A stretch of 64,000 bases of DNA from Eubacteriales bacterium (GTDB lineage Bacteria > Bacillota > Clostridia > Lachnospirales > Lachnospiraceae), in assembly GCA_030524175.1 (NCBI GenBank), contig JAUNHC010000020.1:1-64000 (forward strand). Direction: 5' to 3'. The number at the start of each line of letters is the position of its first letter. The first letter of the stretch is position 1. The translations under genes and the position numbers were made by a program. The notes beneath the pieces were generated by a model that was not told the DNA's origin, made no database searches, and saw only the letters and a list, made by a program, of their open reading frames with translations. Positions 8,350 through 16,345 of the stretch are shown here, piece by piece.

Positions 8350-10731
8350 ATGAATCAGAAAGCATACAAAGCATTAGAATATTATAAAATCATTGACATG
8401 TTGACAGAAAAAGCCTCCTCGCCTATGGGTAAAGAGCTTTGCCAGAACCTTGAGCCTTCTATTAATATTGAGGAGATCCGTCTTATGCAGACTCAGACCA
8501 AGGATGCTTTAAGCCGGATTTTTCACAAGGGAAGCATCTCTTTCGGAAGCGTGAAGGATATCCGCGGCTCGCTGAAACGGCTGGAAATAGGAAGTACCCT
8601 TGGAATCCCTGAGCTGTTGGCCGTCTGTGCCCTTTTGGAGAATACCAACCGGGTAAAAGCCTATTCCCGCAGTGACAGAGGAGATTCCGCGCCTGACTCC
8701 CTTGACGGGATGTTTGAAGCACTGGAGCCTCTTACACCTCTTTCTACTGAAATACGCCGCTGTATTGTATCTGAGGATGAGATCAGCGATGACGCCAGCA
8801 GCACCTTAAGGCAGATCCGCAGAAGCATGAAGCTGACCAATGACAGAATACATACTCAGCTCTCCTCCCTGGTGAGCGGCAGCGCCCGGAATTATCTTCA
8901 GGATGCGGTCATTACCATGCGGAACGGAAGATACTGTATTCCTGTAAAATCAGAATATAAGGGACAGGTTCCGGGGATGATCCATGACCAGTCCTCCACA
9001 GGCTCCACCTTGTTTATCGAGCCTATGGCCATTGTCAAGCTGAACAACGACATCCGTGAGCTGGAGCTTAAGGAGCAGAAAGAAATTGAAGTTATCCTTG
9101 CTTCCTTAAGCGAGCAGACAGCGCTGGAGCAGGAATCTATCCGGGCAGACCTGGATATTATGGTACAGCTTGACTTTATTTTTGCCAGGGCTTCTCTGGC
9201 AATGGATATGAATGCCACGGAACCTGTCTTTAACGAGGAAGGACGTATCCGGTTAAAAAAAGCCCGCCATCCTCTCATCGGGAAGAAAAAAGTCGTTCCT
9301 ATTGATATCCGCATAGGAGATGATTTTGACCTGTTGGTGGTCACAGGCCCCAACACAGGCGGCAAGACTGTATCCCTGAAAACAGTAGGACTTCTCACTC
9401 TTCTCGGACAGTCAGGCCTTCATATCCCTGCCCTTGACCGTTCAGAGCTTGCCCTCTTCCATCAGGTCTATGCAGATATCGGTGACGAGCAGAGTATTGA
9501 GCAGTCTCTAAGTACCTTTTCCTCCCATATGACAAACGTTGTATCCTTTTTAAAGGAAGCAGACAGTCATTCCCTTGTACTTTTTGATGAGCTTGGGGCA
9601 GGTACTGACCCTACTGAAGGTGCTGCCCTTGCCATTTCCATCCTCTCTCACCTTCATGAGAAGGGAATCAGGACAATGGCCACTACCCATTACAGCGAGC
9701 TGAAGGTTTATGCTCTGTCCACTCCCGGAGTGGAGAATGCCTGCTGTGAATTTGATGTGGAGACACTTCGTCCCACCTACCGCCTGCTCATCGGTGTTCC
9801 CGGAAAGAGTAATGCCTTCGCCATCTCTTCCAAGCTTGGACTTCCTGATTTTATTATTGAAAAAGCCAGGGAACAGATCAGCGAGCAGGATGAATCCTTT
9901 GAGGATGTCATCTCTTCTCTTGAGCAGAACCGGGTGACGATCGAGAATGAACGTGCAGAAATCCAGCGGTACAAAATGGAGATCGAGACTCTGAAAAACC
10001 AGCTGGAATCCAAGCAGGAGAAGCTGGAGGAACGCAAAGACCGTATTCTGCGCCAGGCCAACGAGGAGGCTCATGCAATCCTCCGTGAAGCCAAAGAATA
10101 CGCAGACCAGACTATGAAAATGTTCCATAAATTCCAGAAGGACCATGTGGATACAGCCGCAGTGGAAAAGGAACGCCAGAACCTTCGTCAGCGTATGTCA
10201 AACACTGAAAAGAATCTCACACTGAAGCCGGACACCAAGAAGCCGAAGAAGGAATTGACTGCAAAGGATCTCTCTTTGGGCGAAACCGTAAAGGTGCTGA
10301 GCATGAATCTTAAGGGTACTGTCAGCAGCCGGCCGGATCCTAAAGGATATCTTTTTGTCCAGATGGGAATCATCCGTTCCAAAGTGCACATTTCAGATTT
10401 GGAACTGGTGGACGAGCCGGTGATCACAACTTCCGCCCTGTCGCGTACAGGATCCGGAAAGATCCGCATGTCCAAATCTGCAAATATCTCCACAGAGATC
10501 AACCTTCTGGGAAAAACTGTGGATGAAGCGATCGCAGAGCTGGATAAGTATCTGGATGATGCTTATATCGCCCATCTTAAGAGTGTCCGTATCGTCCACG
10601 GAAAAGGCACCGGAGCCCTGAGAAAGGGTGTGCACAATTATCTGAAACGCCAGAAGCATGTGGATTCCTACCGCCTTGGTGAATTCGGAGAAGGCGACGC
10701 GGGAGTGACCATTGTTGAGTTCAAAAAATAA
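8350..10731 (+). CDS. mutS2: MutS2 family ATPase/endonuclease
   Basis: Protein of 793 residues with the MutS2 layout: an N-terminal core (1-290), an ABC-type ATPase with Walker A GPNTGGKTVSLKT near 335 and the signature SLSTFSSHM followed by Walker B LVLFDELGAGTDPTEGAAL, a long charged coiled coil (about 510-620), and a C-terminal Smr domain (about 715-793, VRIVHGKGTGALRKGV). MutS2 lacks mismatch recognition domains; family members act on branched DNA or on collided ribosomes. Start ATG with GGAGAT 5 bases upstream. It is divergent from the HtrA-like operon. Confidence 0.93.
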   Translation: MNQKAYKALEYYKIIDMLTEKASSPMGKELCQNLEPSINIEEIRLMQTQTKDALSRIFHKGSISFGSVKDIRGSLKRLEIGSTLGIPELLAVCALLENTNRVKAYSRSDRGDSAPDSLDGMFEALEPLTPLSTEIRRCIVSEDEISDDASSTLRQIRRSMKLTNDRIHTQLSSLVSGSARNYLQDAVITMRNGRYCIPVKSEYKGQVPGMIHDQSSTGSTLFIEPMAIVKLNNDIRELELKEQKEIEVILASLSEQTALEQESIRADLDIMVQLDFIFARASLAMDMNATEPVFNEEGRIRLKKARHPLIGKKKVVPIDIRIGDDFDLLVVTGPNTGGKTVSLKTVGLLTLLGQSGLHIPALDRSELALFHQVYADIGDEQSIEQSLSTFSSHMTNVVSFLKEADSHSLVLFDELGAGTDPTEGAALAISILSHLHEKGIRTMATTHYSELKVYALSTPGVENACCEFDVETLRPTYRLLIGVPGKSNAFAISSKLGLPDFIIEKAREQISEQDESFEDVISSLEQNRVTIENERAEIQRYKMEIETLKNQLESKQEKLEERKDRILRQANEEAHAILREAKEYADQTMKMFHKFQKDHVDTAAVEKERQNLRQRMSNTEKNLTLKPDTKKPKKELTAKDLSLGETVKVLSMNLKGTVSSRPDPKGYLFVQMGIIRSKVHISDLELVDEPVITTSALSRTGSGKIRMSKSANISTEINLLGKTVDEAIAELDKYLDDAYIAHLKSVRIVHGKGTGALRKGVHNYLKRQKHVDSYRLGEFGEGDAGVTIVEFKK

Positions 10732-10733
10732 AA

Positions 10734-10747
10734 ACGGGTATACCCGT
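10734..10747. promoter_or_regulatory. 14-bp palindrome between mutS2 and the response regulator
   Basis: ACGGGTATACCCGT is a perfect palindrome starting two bases after the mutS2 stop codon. It is followed by a small hairpin GCCGCA-gccaa-TGCGGC just before the AGGGAGG ribosome site of the response regulator. There is no T tract, so it is not a normal terminator. It may be an operator for the two-component system or a processing site. Confidence 0.3.
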
Positions 10748-10788
10748 ATCAGAATGGAGCCGCAGCCAATGCGGCAAGGGAGGTAAAT

Positions 10789-11490
10789 ATGGTTGCAAAA
10801 CAGAAAATCCTCGTTGTAGACGACGACAATAATATAGCAGAACTGATATCCCTGTATCTCACAAAGGAATGCTTTGAGACTAAAATCGTTAATGACGGTG
10901 AACAGGCTCTTCGGGAGTTCAATCTTTTTCATCCTGACCTTATCCTGCTGGATCTGATGCTGCCGGGTATAGACGGGTATCAGGTATGCCGTGAGATAAG
11001 GCATCTTTCTGATGTGCCGATCATCATGCTTTCCGCTAAGGGTGAGACCTTTGACAAGGTACTTGGCCTGGAGCTGGGTGCTGACGACTATATGATCAAG
11101 CCCTTTGACTCAAAAGAGCTGGTGGCCAGGGTACGGGCGGTACTCCGCCGGTTCCAGGTGAAACAGCCTGTTGTGTCCTCCAACGAAAAGAGTGTAAGCT
11201 ATCCCGACCTGACCATCAATCTTACCAACTATGCGGTAACTTATATGGGAAGGCAGATTGACATGCCGCCCAAGGAGCTGGAACTTCTGTATTTCCTGGC
11301 TTCTTCCCCCAACCAGGTATTTACCAGGGAACAGCTTCTGGACCATATCTGGGGATATGAATATATCGGGGATACCCGGACTGTTGACGTACATATCAAA
11401 CGCCTCCGGGAGAAAATCAAGGATCATCCCCGCTGGTCCCTTGCCACGGTATGGGGCATCGGCTATAAATTCGAGGTGAAGAACGAATGA
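10789..11490 (+). CDS. OmpR/PhoB-type response regulator
   Basis: Response regulator of 233 residues: a receiver domain (about 4-118, acidic DDD pair near the start, phospho-acceptor Asp in DLILLDLMLPG near 53, Lys in YMIKPFD near 103) and a winged-helix output domain (about 135-230, VFTREQLLDHIWG and RTVDVHIKRLREKI). It probably activates or represses promoters on signals from the kinase that follows; their reading frames overlap by 4 bases. It starts 57 bases after mutS2 with an AGGGAGG site. Target genes are not evident. Confidence 0.9.
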   Translation: MVAKQKILVVDDDNNIAELISLYLTKECFETKIVNDGEQALREFNLFHPDLILLDLMLPGIDGYQVCREIRHLSDVPIIMLSAKGETFDKVLGLELGADDYMIKPFDSKELVARVRAVLRRFQVKQPVVSSNEKSVSYPDLTINLTNYAVTYMGRQIDMPPKELELLYFLASSPNQVFTREQLLDHIWGYEYIGDTRTVDVHIKRLREKIKDHPRWSLATVWGIGYKFEVKNE

Positions 11491-12896
11491 GACGTCCCCT
11501 GTATATTAAATTTCTCATCGGATATATAGCCATCGGCATCTTCAGTTTTTTCCTGGTGACTGCCGCTGGCTCCTATCTGGTAGAAAAGCATCTGGAACGC
11601 TCCATAAGCGAGGACCTTTACAGGGAAGCGCACAATATTGCTTCTGATGATATGGTGAAGTACAATATATCCTCCACAAATCTGGAAACCATCCGGCAGA
11701 ACCTGAATACTGTTGCAACTTATCAGCAGGCTGCCATCTGGATCATCAACAGCAAAGGCCAGATCATCATGAGTACCCGCCGGGATATTTCCCCCACCTC
11801 CCCTGTTACCATAAATAATTTTGACCCTGCGGCCTGGGGCAGCAATTATTACCAGGTTGGTGATTTCTACGGATATTTTCCTGATAAGCGTTTAAGCGTC
11901 ATAGCCCCTATTACAGCGCAGATGTCAACTAAAGGATACGTTGCCCTGCATTACCAGATGAAAAACCTGTATCAGAACAGGAGCAGTATTCTCCTGATCA
12001 TGCAGATCATATTTGCTGTGATGTATGGGACTACCTTCGTCATCCTTCTCATTTACCGCACTTATGTGCACCTTCCTCTGAAACAGATCATCAAAGGTGC
12101 ATCTGAATATGCGGGCGGAAATCTTTCTTATAAGATTCCTGTCACCTCAGAGGACGAAATGGGATACCTGGCTAACACGCTGAACTATATGTCAGATGAA
12201 TTAAATAAAAACGGAGAATATCAGAGGAAATTCATTTCCAATGTATCTCACGATTTCCGTTCCCCCCTGACTTCCATCAAGGGATTTGTGGAAGCCATGC
12301 TGGACGGAACCATTCCGCCGGAAATGCAGGAAAAATATCTGAAGATCATTGCCTTTGAATCTGAGCGGCTGGAAAAGCTCACCCGAAGCCTTCTCACTCT
12401 TAATGACCTGGATGTGAAGAAGCGTATGATGAATATAAAAAAGTTCGATATCAATGAAACCATCAAAACCACTGCTGCTGTCTTTGAGGGAGTTTGCACA
12501 GAGAAAAAAATACTTCTTGAGCTTATACTAAGCGGAAAAGAGCTGTTTGTCCAGGCTGATATGGAACAGATCCAGCAGGTGCTGTACAATCTTCTGGACA
12601 ATGCGATCAAATTCAGCGGCAATAATTCTTCCATCATTCTTGAGACCACGGAAAAAAACGGAAAAGTTTTTGTGTCTGTGAAAGACCATGGAAGCGGAAT
12701 CCCGAAAGACAGCCTTCCTAAAATCTGGGACCGATTTTACAAAATTGATGCCTCCCGGGGAAAAGACCGCAAAGGCACCGGACTTGGGCTTTCTATTGTT
12801 AAGGAGATCATCAACGCACATAACCAGCATATTAATGTTATCAGTACAGAAGGTGTGGGAACTGAATTTATCTTCACACTGGAAAAAGCAAAATAG
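11487..12896 (+). CDS. Membrane sensor histidine kinase (HAMP + HisKA)
   Basis: Kinase of 469 residues paired with the preceding regulator through an ATGA overlap. Two membrane helices (about 8-30 and 168-192) flank an extracellular sensor loop of about 135 residues. They are followed by HAMP (about 193-245), HisKA with the phospho-accepting His in NVSHDFRSPLTSIKGF near 255, and the ATPase domain with N box NLLDNAIKFS, G1 DHGSGIP and G2 GTGLGLSIV. The sensed signal is unknown. Confidence 0.9.
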   Translation: MRRPLYIKFLIGYIAIGIFSFFLVTAAGSYLVEKHLERSISEDLYREAHNIASDDMVKYNISSTNLETIRQNLNTVATYQQAAIWIINSKGQIIMSTRRDISPTSPVTINNFDPAAWGSNYYQVGDFYGYFPDKRLSVIAPITAQMSTKGYVALHYQMKNLYQNRSSILLIMQIIFAVMYGTTFVILLIYRTYVHLPLKQIIKGASEYAGGNLSYKIPVTSEDEMGYLANTLNYMSDELNKNGEYQRKFISNVSHDFRSPLTSIKGFVEAMLDGTIPPEMQEKYLKIIAFESERLEKLTRSLLTLNDLDVKKRMMNIKKFDINETIKTTAAVFEGVCTEKKILLELILSGKELFVQADMEQIQQVLYNLLDNAIKFSGNNSSIILETTEKNGKVFVSVKDHGSGIPKDSLPKIWDRFYKIDASRGKDRKGTGLGLSIVKEIINAHNQHINVISTEGVGTEFIFTLEKAK

Positions 12897-12900
12897 CCCT

Positions 12901-12948
12901 AAAAAACAGCATGCCAAATTTTCAGATAATCCGGCCATGCTGTTTTTT
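12901..12948. terminator. Bidirectional terminator between the kinase and adenine deaminase
   Basis: AAAAAACAGCATG pairs with CATGCTGTTTTTT (13 bp). A U tract is present in both directions, as expected for two convergent genes ending at 12896 (+) and 12974 (-). Confidence 0.85.
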
Positions 12949-12973
12949 GTTATCCTTATTGTTTTTGCTGTCC

Positions 12974-14701
12974 TTATTTGTCAAAAGGCTGCTTCAGCAT
13001 CCTGTCTTCATTCACAAGATAAATGCCTCTGGGTGTGATCCTGATTTCAGGAATCACAGGAAGTGCCATAAAGGATAGGGTAATAAAAGGATCGAATCCC
13101 GGCTTTATTCCCATACTGTGTGCCTTGGGAATCATATGGGAAAGCGCCTCATTCACCTTCTCATATCCCTCATCGCTCATAAGCCCCATCACCGGCAGGG
13201 GCAGGGTTCCGTAGATTTCTCCCTCCTCCACCAGGATATAGCCTCCTTGAAGGCGCACAAGTTCCTGTACTGCCAGCACCATATCCCTGTCATTGTCCCC
13301 CACAACGATCAGATTATGGGAATCATGGGAAACACTGGAGGCAATTGCACCGTGGCGCAGCCCGAATCCTTTTACGATTCCTACACCAACCTTTCCGGTG
13401 TGTTTGTGACGCTCGATCACTGCAATTTTCTGATAAGTATCATCTGAAGTGAACAACCGCTCTCCTGCCTCTTCCCCGAACGGCACTTCCTCCAACAAAT
13501 CCTCTGTTGCAATCTGGCCCTGGAGCATATGTATGACATGGGCCTTATCCCCTGTATGACGCAGCCGGAGACGGTCCTCCCCAAAGTCTAAAAGATGGAC
13601 CGTGTTTTTAAGCTGAGGCGCACAGGGCTTGATTTTCACTTTCTCATCCTTTTGGATTTTCTCTCCTTTAAAGTATACCTCCAGAACATTTAAGTCCCTT
13701 GTATTGTCAAATACCACAAAATCTGCCTGATATCCAGGTGCAATGGCCCCCAGATGTTTCAGGCCGTAACATTGTGCCGCCTGGATGGTTGCCATCTTAA
13801 GGGCTTTCTCCACAGGCAGACCAAGCTCTACAGCTCTTTTCACATTATAATTGATATGGCCGTCTCTTCGTATCTCTTCTATGTGCTTATCATCTGTGCA
13901 GAAGCAAAAACCGGAGGTATCGGTGCCATGTTCCACAATTCCCTTCACGATGGCCTCCAGATTTCTGGCAGCGCTGCCTTCACGTATGAGAACCTGCATT
14001 CCCTTTTTGCACTCTTCCATGGCATATTCATAATCCACACATTCATGGTCTGTAGAGATACCTGCCAGTGCATAGGCTGAAAGATCCCCCGGCGTGAGAA
14101 ACGGCGCATGGCCGTCACGGACCCGCCCTTTAAAAAGATTTAACTTCTCATGCATGGAAACATTGCCGTTTATGACAGATACTGCGTCCATCACTTCCCC
14201 AAGACCCAGTATCCTGTTGTTCTCCAAATAGGCTTTCATTTTTCCCGCTGTAAGTACACATCCGTTGTCATCTACATGTGTGGCCGGTACACAAGAAGGC
14301 ATCATTACATATACGTTAGCCGGTGCATCCTCTGTCTGCTCTAATATATAGTCAATTCCTTCTGTCCCTGATACATTTGCCGATTCGTGAGGGTCAACAA
14401 TAAACGTAGTCGTCCCGCACTGGGCGGCCTGCCGTACAAGCTCCCCCGGAGAAACCAAAGTGGATTCCAGATGAAGATGGCTGTCAATAAGTCCCGGACA
14501 AAGACAACTTCCCTCCAGATCTATCTCCTTCTCCCCCTGGTATTTGCCAACACCCAGGACGATCCCCTCTGCAACAGCAACATCCCCTTCCACAAATTCT
14601 CCTGTATGGGCAAGAAATACATTTGCATTTTTAAAGACCAGTTCTGCCTTATCTATGCCTCTGGCCATTTTCGAAAGCCTGCGGTATTTTTCCAGCTCCA
14701 T
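12974..14701 (-). CDS. ade: Adenine deaminase
   Basis: Amidohydrolase-superfamily enzyme of 575 residues that converts adenine to hypoxanthine in purine salvage. The metal site is visible in LIDSHLHLESTLVSP (near 75) and FIVDPHESANVSG, with DHECV and the later HDSHNL segment typical of the two-domain Ade family. The start at 14701 (MELEKY) is chosen because AAGGAGG sits 7 bases upstream; a TTG two codons earlier would overlap that spacing. It is monocistronic. No purine riboswitch is visible in the leader. Confidence 0.92.
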   Translation of the reverse strand: MELEKYRRLSKMARGIDKAELVFKNANVFLAHTGEFVEGDVAVAEGIVLGVGKYQGEKEIDLEGSCLCPGLIDSHLHLESTLVSPGELVRQAAQCGTTTFIVDPHESANVSGTEGIDYILEQTEDAPANVYVMMPSCVPATHVDDNGCVLTAGKMKAYLENNRILGLGEVMDAVSVINGNVSMHEKLNLFKGRVRDGHAPFLTPGDLSAYALAGISTDHECVDYEYAMEECKKGMQVLIREGSAARNLEAIVKGIVEHGTDTSGFCFCTDDKHIEEIRRDGHINYNVKRAVELGLPVEKALKMATIQAAQCYGLKHLGAIAPGYQADFVVFDNTRDLNVLEVYFKGEKIQKDEKVKIKPCAPQLKNTVHLLDFGEDRLRLRHTGDKAHVIHMLQGQIATEDLLEEVPFGEEAGERLFTSDDTYQKIAVIERHKHTGKVGVGIVKGFGLRHGAIASSVSHDSHNLIVVGDNDRDMVLAVQELVRLQGGYILVEEGEIYGTLPLPVMGLMSDEGYEKVNEALSHMIPKAHSMGIKPGFDPFITLSFMALPVIPEIRITPRGIYLVNEDRMLKQPFDK

Positions 14702-14851
14702 AAACAACCTCCTTTTTCTGAAATTTTCTTAATACATTCTATAGTTTTCGCTGTTTATTGTATATAAGTATTATATTGTTTCATATATTATCACTAAATT
14801 CATTGCAGTGCAACTGTTTTTCATATAACAAAGTGGAATATTTTCATAATA

Positions 14852-14996
14852 GTTACTGTTCACTCCGTGACCAGCAACACGCTTCGCGATGTACAGAAAT
14901 TATGCATACTGCATAATTTCGCACGTTGTATGTCTCGGGATTTTCATGCATATATGCATGAAAACACCTCGCGGGATATTACCAGTGAAAAGTAAC
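14852..14996. repeat. 145-bp element with terminal inverted repeats and inner palindromes
   Basis: The ends GTTACTGTTCACT and AGTGAAAAGTAAC are inverted repeats with one mismatch. Inside are a GAAATTATGCA-tac-TGCATAATTTC hairpin (14896-14920) and a perfect 24-base palindrome (14941-14964). There is no open frame. The right-end sequence GGATATTACCAGTGAA recurs exactly at 45808-45823, and the terminal motif recurs at 56694-56747, so this is a dispersed repeat, probably a miniature transposon (MITE) or similar. Confidence 0.65.
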
Positions 14997-15013
14997 TCAT
15001 AATACACAAAAAG

Positions 15014-15048
15014 TCCGGGCTGTACCATAATATGGTATTCAGCCCGGA
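15014..15048 (-). terminator. Terminator of the trmL operon
   Basis: TCCGGGCTG pairs with CAGCCCGGA, and an inner TACCAT/ATGGTA extends the stem. On the reverse strand it is followed by CTTTTTG. It lies just after the trmL stop codon. Confidence 0.85.
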
Positions 15049-15054
15049 AGCTTT

Positions 15055-15555
15055 TTATTTCCATTCGTATTTCGTTAAATGGCCGTTAAGTCTCATATGG
15101 TCAAAATCATGCTGGCGCAATGCCTCATACAGGACGATCGCCACAGAATTGCTCAGATTCAAGGAACGGATCTCACCGATCATGGGAATCCTGATACAGG
15201 AGGCCTGGTTTTTCAGAAGTATCTCCTCGGGAATCCCTGCGCTCTCTTTTCCGAACATAATATAACAGTCATCTTCAAACTCAACATCTGTATAGGTCTG
15301 GGGAGCCTTCGTGGTGGCATAATAGATTTTCGCCTTTGGATTCTTCTTTAAGAAATCCTCATAATCCAGATATGTGGTCACATCCAGATCCTTCCAGTAG
15401 TCCATCCCCGCCCGCTTGATGGCTTTTTCGTTAAGCTTGAAACCTAAAGGTTCGATCAGGTGTAGCCTTGTCCCGGTAGCCACACAGGTACGTCCTATAT
15501 TCCCGGTATTCGCCGGTATTTCCGGCTCATGGAGCACTATATTCAGTCTTGCCAT
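15055..15555 (-). CDS. trmL: tRNA (cytidine/uridine-2'-O-)-methyltransferase TrmL
   Basis: SpoU-class (SPOUT) methyltransferase of 166 residues, the normal length for TrmL, which 2'-O-methylates the wobble base 34 of leucine tRNAs. Diagnostic segments are LHEPEIPANTGNIGRTCVATG at the N-terminus, IMFGKESAGIPEEIL (about 102) and the knot motif IPMIGEIRSLNLSNSVAIVLYEALRQ. Its start overlaps the 3' end of the AIR-synthase-like gene by 13 bases, indicating translational coupling. Confidence 0.92.
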   Translation of the reverse strand: MARLNIVLHEPEIPANTGNIGRTCVATGTRLHLIEPLGFKLNEKAIKRAGMDYWKDLDVTTYLDYEDFLKKNPKAKIYYATTKAPQTYTDVEFEDDCYIMFGKESAGIPEEILLKNQASCIRIPMIGEIRSLNLSNSVAIVLYEALRQHDFDHMRLNGHLTKYEWK

Positions 15556-16163
15556 AGTTCCATTACTCCTTTGATTTCATCTTCTGCCGGCCTGTCCAGA
15601 TATCGGACGTTTTCCCTGCTGTACAGGAGCCGGTCATTCTCTTCATTTGCATGGCCGATAACGGCAGCCGGTATTCCCATCCTTAAGAATTCCTCCACCA
15701 GTGCCTCCCCTGAAGGGATACCGATAAGTACAGAGCCTTCTGACAAAAGATAATAGGGATTGATATCCAGTACCTCACATATCTCGATGGTCTCCTGCCT
15801 TACAGGAACCTTCCGCAGATCTGCCCGAAGTCCTGTCTGAGAAGCTTCTGCCACTTTCCACAGAGCACTTAAGAATCCCCCTTCTCCCATGGCAAACCTC
15901 ACATTTGCCCCGGCTTCTCCTGCCATGCGCCACGGAACACTTTCCTTTGGGATCTCTCCTACCCCGTAATTCCGGCGCAGAGCCATTGCATCCCCAAGGA
16001 AACTTCCCGAAAAAACTTCCCTTAGAAGGTCATATTTATTCTCAGCGATCAGTGAGGTGCCTTTTAGTGCCACTGCACCTGCAACCACCAGCTCATCACC
16101 TGGCTTAAGCAATCCTCCCACCTCTGTCTTAAGGGCTTCCATCGCATCTTTTCCAAGTCTCAT
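15543..16163 (-). CDS. AIR synthase-related protein (C-terminal-domain-like)
   Basis: Protein of 206 residues resembling the C-terminal half of the AIR synthase/HypE/ThiL superfamily: GDELVVAGAVALKGTSLIAE, then SVPWRMAGEAGANVRFAMGEGG and LDINPYYLLSEGSVLIGIPSG, which matches the family's substrate-side loop. The N-terminal ATP-binding AIRS domain of the usual 320-350 residue proteins is missing, and no remnant of it lies upstream, where a small membrane protein gene sits. It may be a genuine short variant rather than a truncation, since the start is intact. Function unknown. Confidence 0.6.
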   Translation of the reverse strand: MRLGKDAMEALKTEVGGLLKPGDELVVAGAVALKGTSLIAENKYDLLREVFSGSFLGDAMALRRNYGVGEIPKESVPWRMAGEAGANVRFAMGEGGFLSALWKVAEASQTGLRADLRKVPVRQETIEICEVLDINPYYLLSEGSVLIGIPSGEALVEEFLRMGIPAAVIGHANEENDRLLYSRENVRYLDRPAEDEIKGVMELWQD

Positions 16164-16177
16164 CTTCTTACCTTCCC

Positions 16178-16291
16178 TTACAAAATAAAGGACAATATTC
16201 CCGGAACTACCATTGCAAGCACTAAAATGATCGCAATTACAGCTGTGACGATTTTTCTTTTCTTAGGATCAAACATACCCATACCTGCCAT
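16178..16291 (-). CDS. Small single-pass membrane protein, 37 residues
   Basis: Short frame with an AGAGGTGA ribosome site ending 6 bases before the ATG. It encodes MAGMGMFDPKKRK, then a hydrophobic stretch (about 14-36, TAVIAIILVLAMVVPGIL) and a stop. A positively charged cytoplasmic end followed by one membrane helix is typical of real small membrane proteins. It ends 14 bases before the AIR-synthase-like gene and likely belongs to the same operon. No family is assigned; the size and layout recall Firmicute mini-proteins such as Prli42, without clear identity. Confidence 0.6.
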   Translation of the reverse strand: MAGMGMFDPKKRKIVTAVIAIILVLAMVVPGILSFIL

Positions 16292-16345
16292 AATTTTCAC
16301 CTCTTTTATTATTTATGCAGTCTTACGCCCTTTTGGACGCCTGGT

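Noticed and set aside
14702-14850. Purine riboswitch before adenine deaminase
   Set aside because: No TATA...GGNTATN-type aptamer core is seen in the AT-rich leader. The same was found before guaB.
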